Assembly: GCA_963765745.1 (NCBI GenBank)
Contig: CAVXXM010000004.1
Coordinates: 124,001-188,000 of the forward strand
Origin: JAHFPN01 sp963765745
Lineage (GTDB): Bacteria; Pseudomonadota; Alphaproteobacteria; Rhizobiales; Xanthobacteraceae
Direction of reading: 5' to 3'
Length of the DNA: 64,000 bases
Shown: in pieces, positions 16,660-25,732 of the stretch
Numbering within the stretch: the first letter of the stretch is position 1
Layout: each line of letters begins with the position of its first letter
Notes under the pieces: generated by a model
Told to the model about the DNA's origin: nothing
Seen by the model: the letters and a program-made list of their open reading frames with translations, nothing else
The model's database searches: none
Translations under genes and position numbers: made by a program

Positions 16660-17784
16660 TTAGGCCGCCGGTTGTCGGGCCCGGCGATCCAGGTCCTTGT
16701 ACCATGTCATCAGACCCGCCAGCGCCACCATCAAGGCAACACCGGTCAGGCTGACCGCCACCTGCATCCATACCCTGGCGGAAATCTCGACTAACACGAA
16801 ATGTGCCGTAAAGGATAAGAACACCCCAAGGCAGAAGATCTCCAGCGAGTGTTGTCCGCATAGAATCAATGGCTTAGCCCAGGCCGAGCGGAGAAAACTG
16901 GCCTCCGGCGGGACGAACCGGACCACCAGGATCGCCAACGCGAGAATGTGGATGAGTCGGAGCGGCGACAGTCCGGTCTTGTCGAGCGGAAGAATCAGCA
17001 GCCAGCTCGGCAGGTGGGGAATGATCGCCGGGTACAGGTTGGTCGTGACCAGCCACAGCGCGAACGAAAGATAAATTAGCAGGATCGCCAGCACCAGATT
17101 CGAGCGACAGAAGGCGGGCAGCCATTTAGCGTTGCCCACCGCGCACCATGCGCCGATCACGAACAGAAGTTGCCAGGCGAACGGATTGAAAAACCACTCT
17201 TGCCCGACTGGATAGACGGTGAGATTCCAGCCCCACCACTTCGCGGCCACATAGACCGCGAACGAAATCGCAAGCGCCACGTACGGGCTGCGCAGCAGGA
17301 GCCACAGAATAAGCGGGAAGGCGAGCATCAGAACGATATAGATCGGCAGCACGTCCACATTGGCGACCAGGAAGCGCAGCCGCAGCACTTCGAGCAGCAC
17401 CACCTCGGGCCGCTGCAGGAAGTGCAGGACGTTCATTTCCTCCACGAACAGCGGATTGTCGAAACGGCCGGCGACATAGGCGATCTCCGCGATGTAGATC
17501 ACCGAAAGGAATACGAACGCTACGTAGAGTTGCCAGGCGCGGCGCAGGATACGCGCGCCGCCGACAGCGAAGCCGTTTTGCAGCATCACCCGGCCATAGA
17601 CGAAAGCGGCGGTATAGCCCGAGATGAACACGAAGATTTCGGCCGCGTCGCTGAAGCCGAAATTGCTGATGGTGACCCAGCTCACCTGGTTCGACGGCAC
17701 GTGGTCGAGAAAGATGAACCACAGCGACAGCCCGCGGAAGAAATCGAGCCTCAGGTCACGGATGGTCGTGGCGGCAGGCGGCAT
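16660..17784 (-). CDS. opgC: OpgC-domain integral membrane acyltransferase
   Basis: A 374-residue polytopic membrane protein with about ten predicted transmembrane segments. The start IRDLRLDFFRGLSLWFIFLDH carries the conserved Arg and His of the OpgC/acyltransferase-3 group, followed by ISNFGFSDAAEIFVFISGYTAAF. OpgC transfers succinyl or related groups to osmoregulated periplasmic glucans at the inner membrane. ATG 17784 is preferred to a TTG at 17811. No opgGH genes are in the window. It heads the probable opgC-SGNH-SGNH operon. Confidence 0.88.
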   Translation of the reverse strand: MPPAATTIRDLRLDFFRGLSLWFIFLDHVPSNQVSWVTISNFGFSDAAEIFVFISGYTAAFVYGRVMLQNGFAVGGARILRRAWQLYVAFVFLSVIYIAEIAYVAGRFDNPLFVEEMNVLHFLQRPEVVLLEVLRLRFLVANVDVLPIYIVLMLAFPLILWLLLRSPYVALAISFAVYVAAKWWGWNLTVYPVGQEWFFNPFAWQLLFVIGAWCAVGNAKWLPAFCRSNLVLAILLIYLSFALWLVTTNLYPAIIPHLPSWLLILPLDKTGLSPLRLIHILALAILVVRFVPPEASFLRSAWAKPLILCGQHSLEIFCLGVFLSFTAHFVLVEISARVWMQVAVSLTGVALMVALAGLMTWYKDLDRRARQPAA

Positions 17785-17856
17785 TGCCCGTTCAGCTCCC
17801 CAATGGATCAACTCTATAGGGGAGGGCGGATTGTTTGAGAATGCCGATTGAGTGAC

Positions 17857-18999
17857 CTAGGCCGCGAACAGATCGAGCTGGCTGCCGGTGCGTTTGGGCC
17901 GCTTGAAATGGGCGATAGTCAGCCGATTGCGCCGCTGGTTCAGCCCGAGCCGCTTACAGGCGAGCTCGAAGCGCCGCCCGATCGACCAGGCATAGGGCCC
18001 GGTGCCGCTCTGGCGCTTGCCGAAGGTCGGGTCGTAATCCTTGCCGCCGTGCAGGTCGCGCACCAGCGAGATCACGTGGTCGAGCTTGTCGGGGAAATGC
18101 TCGCGCAGCCACTCGCGGAACAGGTCCTTGATCTCGAGCGGCATCCTGAGCATCACGTAGCCGGCCTCGCTGGCGCCGGCGGCCGCCGCCGCGTCGAGGA
18201 TGCGCTCGATCTCGGCGTCGTTGATCGCCGGAATGATCGGCGCCACCATCACCGCGGTCGGAACGCCGGCCTGCGAAAGCCGGCGGATCGCCTCCAGCCG
18301 CTTCTGCGGCGTCGAAGCGCGCGGCTCCATCGCGCGGGCGAGCCCGGGGTCGACGGTCGTCACCGACAGCGCCACTTTCGCCAGATTCTTCTTGGCCATT
18401 TCGCTCAGGATATCGAGATCGCGCAGCACTAGGACCGACTTGGTGACGATGCCGACCGGATGGCCGGTATCGCGCAGCACTTCCAGGATCTTGCGCGTGA
18501 CCTGCCACTTGCGCTCGATCGGCTGATAGGGGTCGGTATTGGTCCCGAGCGCGATCATTTGCGGCTGGTATTTGGCATCGGCGAGTTCGCGCACCAGCAG
18601 CTCGTGGGCGTCGGGCTTGACGAATAGCTTGGTCTCGAAATCGAGCCCGGGCGACAGGCCCTGATAGGCGTGGGTTGGCCGCGCGTAGCAATAGATGCAG
18701 CCGTGCTCGCAGCCGCGATAAGGATTGATCGAGCGGTCGAAGCCGATATCGGGCAACTCATTCCGGCTGATGATCTTGCGCGGCTTCTCGACCTGCACGT
18801 GGGTCTTGAACGGCGGCAATTCCTCGAGGCTCTTCCAGCCGTCGTCGAACGGCATCTTGGCCGTGGGCTCGAAACGGCCCGAAGCGTTGGACACGGAGCC
18901 GCGGCCGCGCCGTCGCTCGCTCTGCACCGAAGGGTCGAGAATCCCGTCGTTCGCCGGCGGTTCGGCGTAAAAGTCCTGTTCCGCTTGCTTGCCGTCCAT
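17857..18999 (-). CDS. PA0069-family radical SAM protein
   Basis: A 380-residue radical SAM enzyme of the PA0069/Rv2578c family. The cluster motif is in GCEHGCIYCYARPTHAY (C-x3-C-x2-C). SRNELPDIGFDRSINPYRG precedes it and IALGTNTDPYQPIER follows, both characteristic. The C-terminus has TVDPGLARAMEPR and GLNQRRNRL. The family resembles spore photoproduct lyase but its reaction is not known to me. The start is ATG 18999; an N-terminal extension to 19044 lacks support. It is divergent from a small GT2 gene. Confidence 0.93.
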   Translation of the reverse strand: MDGKQAEQDFYAEPPANDGILDPSVQSERRRGRGSVSNASGRFEPTAKMPFDDGWKSLEELPPFKTHVQVEKPRKIISRNELPDIGFDRSINPYRGCEHGCIYCYARPTHAYQGLSPGLDFETKLFVKPDAHELLVRELADAKYQPQMIALGTNTDPYQPIERKWQVTRKILEVLRDTGHPVGIVTKSVLVLRDLDILSEMAKKNLAKVALSVTTVDPGLARAMEPRASTPQKRLEAIRRLSQAGVPTAVMVAPIIPAINDAEIERILDAAAAAGASEAGYVMLRMPLEIKDLFREWLREHFPDKLDHVISLVRDLHGGKDYDPTFGKRQSGTGPYAWSIGRRFELACKRLGLNQRRNRLTIAHFKRPKRTGSQLDLFAA

Positions 19000-19133
19000 G
19001 ATCCAATTCCTAGCGCAGAAACGGGAACAAAACAAGAACAACAATTAACCCGCCTTTGAGGCTAGATATGGGGAGTCCGTGTCAAATTGTTAACAACAGC
19101 TAGCGGCGCGTCAGGGGCGAAGGGGATCACGAA

Positions 19134-19727
19134 TTGCTGAGCGTTTTCATTCCGACCCGTGATTCGGAGCGCCTCCTGGTGCCGACGCTGGCCGCTTTGG
19201 TGGCGGGCTCGGCCGCCGGCATCGTGCGCGAGGTCGTCATCGCCGACGGCGGCTCCAGGGACGAAACCGAAAAGATCGCCGATGCCGCAGGCTGCGCATT
19301 CGTCGCGGGCCCGGCCGATCCCGGCGCGCGCCTGCGCGCCGCCGCTCATGCCGCGCGCGGCAACTGGCTATTGTTTCTCGATCCCGCCAGCGTCTTGGAC
19401 GAAGGCTGGACCCGCGAGGTGCGCGCCTTCATCGACAACGCCGACCGCTCGGGCCTGGCGGAGCGGCGTGCCGCGACCTTCCGGCTGCGCAAGGAAGGCT
19501 TCGGCGTGACGCCGCTGCTCGCCGAAGCCGCGGCCGCGACCAAGCTCGCGCTCATCGGCCGCCCACGGGCGGAGCAGGGGCTGCTGATCGCCAAGCGCTT
19601 TTATCTCTCTCTCGGCGGCCATCAGGATGGCAAGGCCGCGCACCGCCGCCTGGTCGGCCGCATCGGCCGGCGCATCGTGGTGCTGCGCACCGGGATCACG
19701 CTCACCGCCGGTTCATTCGGAAAATAA
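19134..19727 (+). CDS. small GT2-family glycosyltransferase
   Basis: This 197-residue protein is a compact glycosyltransferase family 2 domain. The opening is SVFIPTRDSERLLVPTLAAL, REVVIADGGSRDETEKIAD is the nucleotide-sugar binding region, and WLLFLDPASVLDEGW stands in the DxD position. The start is TTG 19134 with a GAAGGGGA purine run about nine bases upstream. No membrane segment follows the catalytic domain. It resembles the TIGR04283-type transferases. Partner genes are not obvious; a terminator follows directly. Confidence 0.85.
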   Translation: MLSVFIPTRDSERLLVPTLAALVAGSAAGIVREVVIADGGSRDETEKIADAAGCAFVAGPADPGARLRAAAHAARGNWLLFLDPASVLDEGWTREVRAFIDNADRSGLAERRAATFRLRKEGFGVTPLLAEAAAATKLALIGRPRAEQGLLIAKRFYLSLGGHQDGKAAHRRLVGRIGRRIVVLRTGITLTAGSFGK

Positions 19728-19736
19728 AAATGCGAA

Positions 19737-19760
19737 CGCCCGCCCCATGAGGGGCGGGCG
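19737..19760. terminator. bidirectional hairpin terminator
   Basis: CGCCCGCCCC and GGGGCGGGCG form a perfect 10-bp stem around an ATGA loop. It lies between the GT2 stop and the convergent aldehyde dehydrogenase stop, with AAAATAAAAA on one side and TTCATTTGAA on the other, so it can serve both. Confidence 0.85.
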
Positions 19761-19781
19761 CTGGTTCATTTGAAGTTCGCT

Positions 19782-21278
19782 TCAGAGTCCGATGGCGACC
19801 GATTTCAGCTCGGTGAAGCTCTCGATGCCCTCGCGGCCGTTCTCGCGGCCCCAGCCGGACTGCTTGTAGCCGCCGAACGGCAACGCGCTGTCGAGCCCGC
19901 CGCCGTTGACCCGCACCGAGCCTGCCTTGATCTTGCGCACCATCTTGTGCGCGGTGCTGAGATCGCGCGTCCACACATTGGCCGCCAGGCCATAGCTGGT
20001 GTCGTTCGCCTCGGCGGCGATCTTGTCGAGATCGTCGTCGTCGAACGTCATGGCGCACAGCACCGGCCCGAAGATTTCCTCGCGCCGCACCGCCATATCC
20101 GCCGTGGTGCCGGTCAGGATCGTCGGCTGCACGAAATAGCCCTCGCGATCGACCTTGCCGCCGCCGGTCACGGCCTTGGCTCCGGCCTTGGCTCCGGCGT
20201 TCAGATAGCCGGTGACGCGCTCCAGTTGCTCCAGCGAGACCACCGGCCCGATATCGGTATCGGGCTCGATGCCGGAACCGATCTTGAGCTTTTGCGCGTT
20301 CTTGGAGATGCCTTCGACGATCTGGTCGAACACCTTCTTGTGCGCGAACAGCCGCGAGCCCGCGGCGCACACCTGGCCGCTATTGAAGAAAATGCTGCGC
20401 GCGGCGCCCGCCACCGCGGTGTCGATATCGACGTCGGGGAACACGATGGTCGGCGACTTGCCGCCGAGCTCGAGCGTGACGCGCTTCAGGTTCCCGGTCG
20501 CGGCCTTGAGGATGAGCTTGCCGACCTCGGTCGAGCCGGTGAACGAGACCTTGTCCACGCCCATATGCTCGGTGATCGCCGCGCCCGCGGTCTCGCCGAA
20601 GCCGGTGATGATGTTCACCACGCCTTCGGGGAAGCCCACTTCCAGCATGAGCTCGCCGAGCCGCAGCGCCGAGAGCGGCGTCTGCTCGGCGGGCTTCAGG
20701 ATCACCGTGCAGCCGGCGGCCAGCGCCGGCGCCATTTTGTTCGCCGCCATCATCAGCGGGAAGTTCCACGGCACGATCAGGCCGGCGACGCCGATCGCCT
20801 CGCGCAGCGTAAAGGCGTGCCATTGGCCGGGCATGGAAATATCGACCGTCTCGCCCGACAGCTTCGTGGCCCAGCCGGCGTAATAGCGGATGCGGTCGGC
20901 GGAACCCGCGACATCGACCAGCTTCGACATTTTCAGCGGCTTGCCGTTGTCGAGCGTCTCGATCAGCGCGAATTCGTCGGCGTTGGCTTCGAGCGCGTCG
21001 GCCAGCTTCCACAACAGCTTGCCGCGCGCGTTGGGCGCCATTTTCGCCCACGGCCCGCTTTCGAACGCGGCGCGCGCCGCCTTCACCGCGAGATCGACGT
21101 CGGCCTTGTCGCCCTCGGCGACCTGCGCGATCACCTGGCCGTCGGCCGGGTTATAGACCGGGAAGGTCTTGCCCGATTGGGCATCGACCCATTTGCCGCC
21201 GATCAGCAGCTTGCGCTTGGCGGCGAGAAAATTCTGCGTCGGCTCGTGACCTTTGATCGACGATACGGCGATGTTCAT
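19782..21278 (-). CDS. aldehyde dehydrogenase family protein
   Basis: A 498-residue NAD(P)+-dependent aldehyde dehydrogenase. Visible motifs are PWNFPLMMAANKMAPALAAG, the coenzyme-binding FTGSTEVGK, TLELGGKSP with the general-base Glu, and FNSGQVCAAGSR with the catalytic Cys. The C-terminal GREIFGPV-like segment reads EIFGPVL and is followed by PFGGYKQSGWGRENG. The start at 21278 has GGGAGG about eight bases upstream. Closest in pattern to betaine/phenylacetaldehyde-type enzymes, but substrate cannot be assigned. It is followed at 19737-19760 by a strong terminator. Confidence 0.94.
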   Translation of the reverse strand: MNIAVSSIKGHEPTQNFLAAKRKLLIGGKWVDAQSGKTFPVYNPADGQVIAQVAEGDKADVDLAVKAARAAFESGPWAKMAPNARGKLLWKLADALEANADEFALIETLDNGKPLKMSKLVDVAGSADRIRYYAGWATKLSGETVDISMPGQWHAFTLREAIGVAGLIVPWNFPLMMAANKMAPALAAGCTVILKPAEQTPLSALRLGELMLEVGFPEGVVNIITGFGETAGAAITEHMGVDKVSFTGSTEVGKLILKAATGNLKRVTLELGGKSPTIVFPDVDIDTAVAGAARSIFFNSGQVCAAGSRLFAHKKVFDQIVEGISKNAQKLKIGSGIEPDTDIGPVVSLEQLERVTGYLNAGAKAGAKAVTGGGKVDREGYFVQPTILTGTTADMAVRREEIFGPVLCAMTFDDDDLDKIAAEANDTSYGLAANVWTRDLSTAHKMVRKIKAGSVRVNGGGLDSALPFGGYKQSGWGRENGREGIESFTELKSVAIGL

Positions 21279-21353
21279 TGGCGTGCCTCCCGATGGAACG
21301 AAATGTTTGGCGAAAGGGGCGGGACTGAAGCGCATCCTACCCCAAAACCGAAC

Positions 21354-21914
21354 TCAGCGCTTGTTCCGCGCCTTCCCGCGCTTCAGGTGCTCGTCGAGCC
21401 GCGGCATGATCTCGACGAAATTGCACGGGCGGTAGCGGAAATCGAGCTGGTGCACGAGGATTTCGTCCCACGCGTCGCGGCAGGCGCCGGGCGAGCCGGG
21501 CACGCAGAAGATGAAGGTCGAATTGGCGACGCCCGCGGTGGCGCGCGTCTGGATCGCCGAGGTGCCGATCTTGTCGAAGCTCACCATCAGGAACAGCGCG
21601 GAGAACCCCTCCATGCGCTTTTCGAACAGCGGCTCGACCGCCTCCGGCGTCACGTCGCGGCCGGTGAAGCCGGTGCCGCCGGTGGTGATGACCACGTCGA
21701 TGCTCTTGTCCGCGATCCACTTCTTCACCTGCGCGCGGATCGCCTTGACGTCGTCCGTCACCACCGCCCGCGCCGCGAGCTTGTGGCCGGCGGTCTCGAT
21801 GCGCTCGCCGAGCAGCGCGCCCGACTTGTCGTCCTCGAGCGAGCGCGTGTCGGATACCGCCAGCACCGCGATCGACAGCGGCACGAAGGGCTTGGATTGG
21901 TCGAGACCGGGCAT
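21354..21914 (-). CDS. moaB: molybdenum cofactor biosynthesis protein MoaB
   Basis: A 186-residue MoaB/MogA-fold protein of molybdopterin biosynthesis, usually adenylating molybdopterin. Motifs are SIAVLAVSDTRSLEDDKSG, VITTGGTGFTGRDVTPEA, the FSALFLMVSFDKIGTSAIQTRATAG region and FCVPGSPGACRDAWDEIL. Start ATG 21914 removes a non-conserved leader. It lies 75 bp upstream of the aldehyde dehydrogenase in the same direction, so co-transcription is possible. No other moa genes are in the window. Confidence 0.93.
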   Translation of the reverse strand: MPGLDQSKPFVPLSIAVLAVSDTRSLEDDKSGALLGERIETAGHKLAARAVVTDDVKAIRAQVKKWIADKSIDVVITTGGTGFTGRDVTPEAVEPLFEKRMEGFSALFLMVSFDKIGTSAIQTRATAGVANSTFIFCVPGSPGACRDAWDEILVHQLDFRYRPCNFVEIMPRLDEHLKRGKARNKR

Positions 21915-22075
21915 CTGGGTCCTGTGCGGCACTGATTCGGCCAAACTCGCCGAGCGGGCGGCGCCCTGTCAAACCTCCGGCGGCAAGCGGCGTGAACGCT
22001 GGGTATTCGGCGGCCTGCTTTGTGCTCGCAACCTGATCTTGTAGGTTGAAACCAAGCAACGTTGAGAGGAAACCC

Positions 22076-22384
22076 ATGCGCAAAGTCAGAAAAGTGACGC
22101 GCGTAAAAGCCAGAATTATCCGTTCGAAACCGCCGGTGCTCGCTGTTGGCGCGCAAGGCGTGGTTTCGACGGCCGGATGGAAGAGCATCGGCTTGTCGCA
22201 GCACGCCTATAAGCGTCCGCCGTCCGACGGCATCCAGGGCTTCGACTTCGTCGGCAACCCGCCAAAGGGAGGCGGCGCGCAAGTCCTGAAGAAAGTTCGC
22301 GCTTCCAGGCGGGTCCGGGCGGCGAGCTGGGTCAAGGGCGTGCGCGTCGTCGCCGCGCAGAACAAGAAAGTCGCAAGAGTCTAG
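22076..22384 (+). CDS. small basic hypothetical protein
   Basis: This 102-residue protein starts at ATG 22076 with GAGAGGA ahead. Both ends are rich in Arg and Lys (MRKVRKVTRVKAR; KKVRASRRVRAASWVKGVRV), and the middle has STAGWKSIGLSQHAYKRPP followed by DGIQGFDFVGNPP, which reads like a small folded core. I do not recognise the family. It may bind nucleic acid or an acidic partner, but that is only suggested by charge. It lies between divergent moaB and a convergent metallopeptidase gene, with a weak hairpin (GCGGCGA/TCGCCGC, 22405-22425) just after the stop. Confidence 0.72.
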   Translation: MRKVRKVTRVKARIIRSKPPVLAVGAQGVVSTAGWKSIGLSQHAYKRPPSDGIQGFDFVGNPPKGGGAQVLKKVRASRRVRAASWVKGVRVVAAQNKKVARV

Positions 22385-22426
22385 AGCTCACGAGCCTAGA
22401 AATCGCGGCGATCGAACCTCGCCGCT

Positions 22427-23356
22427 CTAGCTCGCCGGCTTCGCGTCCGGCGCGAACGTGTTGCAGCGCTGGATCGAGCCGGTCTTTACGCCGGTGGTGA
22501 ACCAGGCCTGACGCTGCGCCGAGGTGCCGTGGGTGAAGCTCTCGGGCGCCACCCGGCCCTGGGTCAGCCGGTCGTCGCCGACCGCGGCGGCCGCCGCCAG
22601 CGCTTTTTCCACGTCGCCGGGCTCAAGCACCTTGAGCTTGCTGTCGGCGTGAAAGGCCCACACGCCCGCGAGACAGTCGGCCTGCAGCTCCAGCTTCACC
22701 GAAAGCGCGTTCGCCTCCGCCTTCTGCGCGCGCTGCCGCTGCTGAGTTACGCGCGGCAGGATGCCCATGAGATTCTGCACGTGATGGCCGACCTCGTGCG
22801 CGATCACATAGGCGGCGGCGAAATCGCCCGGTGCTTTGAAACGCTCGCGCAGGGTGCGGAAGAAGGAAATATCGAAATAGACCCGCTGGTCCTGCGGGCA
22901 ATAGAACGGCCCGGTGGCCGCTTGGCCAAAGCCGCAGGCCGATTGCACGGCGTTGGCGAACAGCACGAGCCGCGGCTCCCGGTAGGTCTGGCCGCTATCC
23001 TTGAAGATCTGCTTCCACACGTCCTCGGTCTGCGCCAGCACGGCGGCGACGAACCGGCCGGTCTGGTCGGTCGGCGCGCCTTTCGGCTGCGAGGTGGGCC
23101 GCGCCGGCCCGTCTGGCCGCATCGGCGGGCGGCCGCGCTCCTCGTAGCGCGGCTGGTTCATCACCTGGTCGAGATTGCCGATCAGCACGCCCGGATCGAT
23201 GCCGAGCGCCAGCGCGATGATGCCGACGATGATGATGCCGCCGATGCCCAGCCCCCCGCCGCCAAGCGGGACCTGCATGCCGCCCGTCTCGAACCCGCCG
23301 CGCTCGTCGCGCCGGTCCTCGACATTGTCGCTGCTCCGATAGTCTTCCCACCGCAT
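22427..23356 (-). CDS. neutral zinc metallopeptidase family protein (YpfJ-like)
   Basis: A 309-residue membrane-anchored protein of the putative neutral zinc metallopeptidase family. The N-terminal region MRWEDYRSSDNVEDRR is hydrophilic and is followed by a glycine-rich linker and one transmembrane segment (IGGIIIVGIIALALG). The zinc motif HEVGHHVQN is present, followed by LQADCLAGVWA with the third ligand region. The C-terminus has FTHGTSAQRQAWFTTGVKTG. The start 23356 has AGGAGAGG upstream. Physiological substrate is unknown. Confidence 0.93.
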   Translation of the reverse strand: MRWEDYRSSDNVEDRRDERGGFETGGMQVPLGGGGLGIGGIIIVGIIALALGIDPGVLIGNLDQVMNQPRYEERGRPPMRPDGPARPTSQPKGAPTDQTGRFVAAVLAQTEDVWKQIFKDSGQTYREPRLVLFANAVQSACGFGQAATGPFYCPQDQRVYFDISFFRTLRERFKAPGDFAAAYVIAHEVGHHVQNLMGILPRVTQQRQRAQKAEANALSVKLELQADCLAGVWAFHADSKLKVLEPGDVEKALAAAAAVGDDRLTQGRVAPESFTHGTSAQRQAWFTTGVKTGSIQRCNTFAPDAKPAS

Positions 23357-23495
23357 GGGGCCTCTCCTGCGGGCAATGCTTCGAGAAACGCCTGAACGGC
23401 CATTGTGGCGGACCTGTGGGTTGGCGGCAATCGCGCTCCTTTGGCCGATTGCGAGGCACGGCCCGGCACTGCACATTCGCGCCGGAGGAGGCCGA

Positions 23496-24147
23496 ATGAG
23501 TTCGCGCGGGGACCAGGCGCACGAGAACGCTGCCCGATTTCGCTCGCGAGGCCGCGGCCTATGCGCGGGGCGCATCGCCGGTCGCCGGCTGCGACGAGGC
23601 CGGCCGCGGGCCCTGGGCCGGGCCGGTGGTGGCCGCCGCCGTGATCCTCGATCCCGCCCGCGTGCCGCCGGGCCTCGACGATTCCAAGCGCCTGTCGCCC
23701 GCCCGCCGCGAAGCGCTCTATGAAGAAATCTGCGCGACCGCCGAGGTGGCGCTCGCCATGGCGCCGCCCGCGCGCATCGACCGCGACAATATCCTGCGCG
23801 CGAGCTTGTGGGCGCTGGCGGCCGCCGTGCGCGCGCTGCCGCGCCGGCCCGCGCTCGTGCTGGTGGATGGCCGCGACGGCCTCGCGCTGGAGTGCGAGAA
23901 TGCGCCGGTCATCGGCGGCGACGGCATCGTCGCCTCGATCGCCGCCGCGTCCATCGTCGCCAAGGTGGTGCGCGACCGGCTGATGCAAAATCTCTGCGCC
24001 GCCTATCCGGAATACGGCTTCGGCGCTCACAAGGGCTATGGCACCGCCTCGCACGCCGAGGCGCTCGTGCGTCTGGGCCCGACGCCGCATCATCGGCTCT
24101 CGTTTGCGCCGGTGCGGGCCGTGTGTGTTGCCATGAAAGTCGCCTGA
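23496..24147 (+). CDS. rnhB: ribonuclease HII; probable frameshift in first 15 codons
   Basis: RNase HII removes RNA from RNA-DNA hybrids and single ribonucleotides in DNA. The body reads AGCDEAGRGPWAGPVVAAAV with the active-site Asp-Glu pair, then DSKRLSPARRE, LVDGRDGL and ASIVAKVVRDRLM with further metal ligands. The strong GGAGGAGG site and ATG 23496 are in a different frame from the DEAGRG motif, whose own frame has no ATG/GTG/TTG between a stop at 23497 and the motif. One extra base between about 23525 and 23545 would join them. The stop overlaps the next start as TGATG, so the GT39 gene is coupled. Confidence 0.88.
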
Positions 24148-25718
24148 TGCGCGCGCCCACCGGTCCCGGCCCTCTTGAAGCGACAGTGCTCACCGAGGCC
24201 TTGCGCGCGCGCCCGGCCGCCTTCGTCGTGCTGGCGCTCGCCGTGCACGCGGCGCTGTGGACCTTGGCGCGCTTCATCGCCGACCCGACGCCGCCGTCCG
24301 AGGTGCTGGTCGGGCTCGCGCTCGGGCGCGAGGCGCGGCTCGGCTATATCGAAGGGCCGCCGCTCGCTTTCTGGCTGCTCGATCTCGCCTATGTCTTCGG
24401 CGGCAGTTTTCTCGCCGCCAACCTGTTGCCGGCGCTTTCGGTGGCGCTGGCCGGCTGGTTCGTCTTCGCCTTCGCGCGCAAGATTCTCGGCGAGCGCCAC
24501 GCCGCCATCGCGACCTTGCTCATGGTCGGCGTGCATCCGGTGGCTTTCCCGGTCGGTTCCTTCGACGCCGATATCCTGCAGATGCCGCTGGTGGCCGCGA
24601 GCGTGCTGCTGTGGTGGAACGCGTTGCACGAAGGCAGCCGCCGCGCCCGCTATGGGCTCGCATTGTTCGTGATGCTGCTGGCTTATTCCGGGGTGCAGGG
24701 GCTGCTGGTCGTCTTCACGCTCGGCTTGCTTACGCTCGCCGACCCGCGCGCCCGCGCGGCGCTGAAAGGCCTTCTGCTCATCACCCAGGACTGGCGCGCG
24801 GCCATCGCCGGCCGCGACGCATTGATCGCAGCGATTGCCGTGCTTCTGCTGGCCGCCCCGCGCTTCATCTGGCTCGTGTGGAACGGCTTCGCGGGCTTCG
24901 TCCCGGGGCCGGAGAGCGGCATCGAGCCCGGCGCGCTCACCGGCGCCGAGGACGTGATGCTGCAGACGCTGGTCGGCCATATGGGGCTTCTCGTGCTGAT
25001 CGTCGTGGCCTCGTCGGCGTTCGCTTCCGATCTCGACTCCGCGCCGGCATTCGTGCGGCCGCCGGTCGAGCGCATCGCGCGCCGCAGCACGATCGTGATC
25101 GCGCTCGTGCCGCCGATTCTGGCGCTCGCGCTCGGATATGTCAGCAGCGTGCGCCAGCCGATCACCGCCGCCGCGCCCCTGTTCCTCTATTCGGGCCTGC
25201 TCGCCATGGTGTTCGCATCCGACATCGCGCGCGTACACCGGCAGCGCGCGGTGGCGATCGCGGCGCTGGCCCTTCTCTTGCTGCCGCCGGCGCTCGACGC
25301 GGTCTCGAGCCTGGTCGCGCCCTGGGTCGCCGACCGCGGCCGGCCGACCAACTGGCCCGCGGCGGCGGCCGGGCGCTATTTCACCGACGTGTTCCGGAAC
25401 CGCACCAGCCGCCGGCTCGAATACGTGATCGGCGACGCGCGCATGGCGAGCGCCGTCGCCTTCGGCAGCCGCGACCGGCCGCACGTCTTCATCGACGGCG
25501 ATCCGCTACGCTCGCCCTGGATCGATCGGGAACAGCTGAAGAAGAGCGGCGCCATCGTGGTGTGGACCGTCGCGGGCCTCGATCCGCGGCCGCCGCAATT
25601 GCTCGCAAGCCGCCTGCCGCAGCTTTCTCCCGAAGCGCCGCTGCCGTTGAACTGGGTGCGCAGCGGGCGCCTCGACCCGGTGCGGCTCGGCTGGGCGCTG
25701 ATCCCGCCGCAGAATTGA
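24147..25718 (+). CDS. glycosyltransferase family 39-like membrane protein
   Basis: A 523-residue polytopic protein with roughly ten hydrophobic segments, resembling GT39/ArnT-type lipid-linked sugar transferases. The first periplasmic loop has a YIEGPPLAFWLLDLAYVFGG segment, comparable to the EGPPL signature of the family, and FDADILQMPLVA follows. A soluble C-terminal region starts around residue 400. The sugar is probably polyprenyl-phosphate-linked, transferred to a lipid or protein on the periplasmic side. Start ATG 24147 overlaps the rnhB stop by one base. The next gene starts 15 bp downstream and may be co-transcribed. Confidence 0.82.
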   Translation: MRAPTGPGPLEATVLTEALRARPAAFVVLALAVHAALWTLARFIADPTPPSEVLVGLALGREARLGYIEGPPLAFWLLDLAYVFGGSFLAANLLPALSVALAGWFVFAFARKILGERHAAIATLLMVGVHPVAFPVGSFDADILQMPLVAASVLLWWNALHEGSRRARYGLALFVMLLAYSGVQGLLVVFTLGLLTLADPRARAALKGLLLITQDWRAAIAGRDALIAAIAVLLLAAPRFIWLVWNGFAGFVPGPESGIEPGALTGAEDVMLQTLVGHMGLLVLIVVASSAFASDLDSAPAFVRPPVERIARRSTIVIALVPPILALALGYVSSVRQPITAAAPLFLYSGLLAMVFASDIARVHRQRAVAIAALALLLLPPALDAVSSLVAPWVADRGRPTNWPAAAAGRYFTDVFRNRTSRRLEYVIGDARMASAVAFGSRDRPHVFIDGDPLRSPWIDREQLKKSGAIVVWTVAGLDPRPPQLLASRLPQLSPEAPLPLNWVRSGRLDPVRLGWALIPPQN

Positions 25719-25732
25719 AACGGAGCGAGCGC

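Noticed and set aside
19770..21935. Plus-strand open frame of about 720 codons opposite aldehyde dehydrogenase and moaB
   Set aside because: It spans two real minus-strand genes and the gap between them, has shadow composition and no ribosome site.
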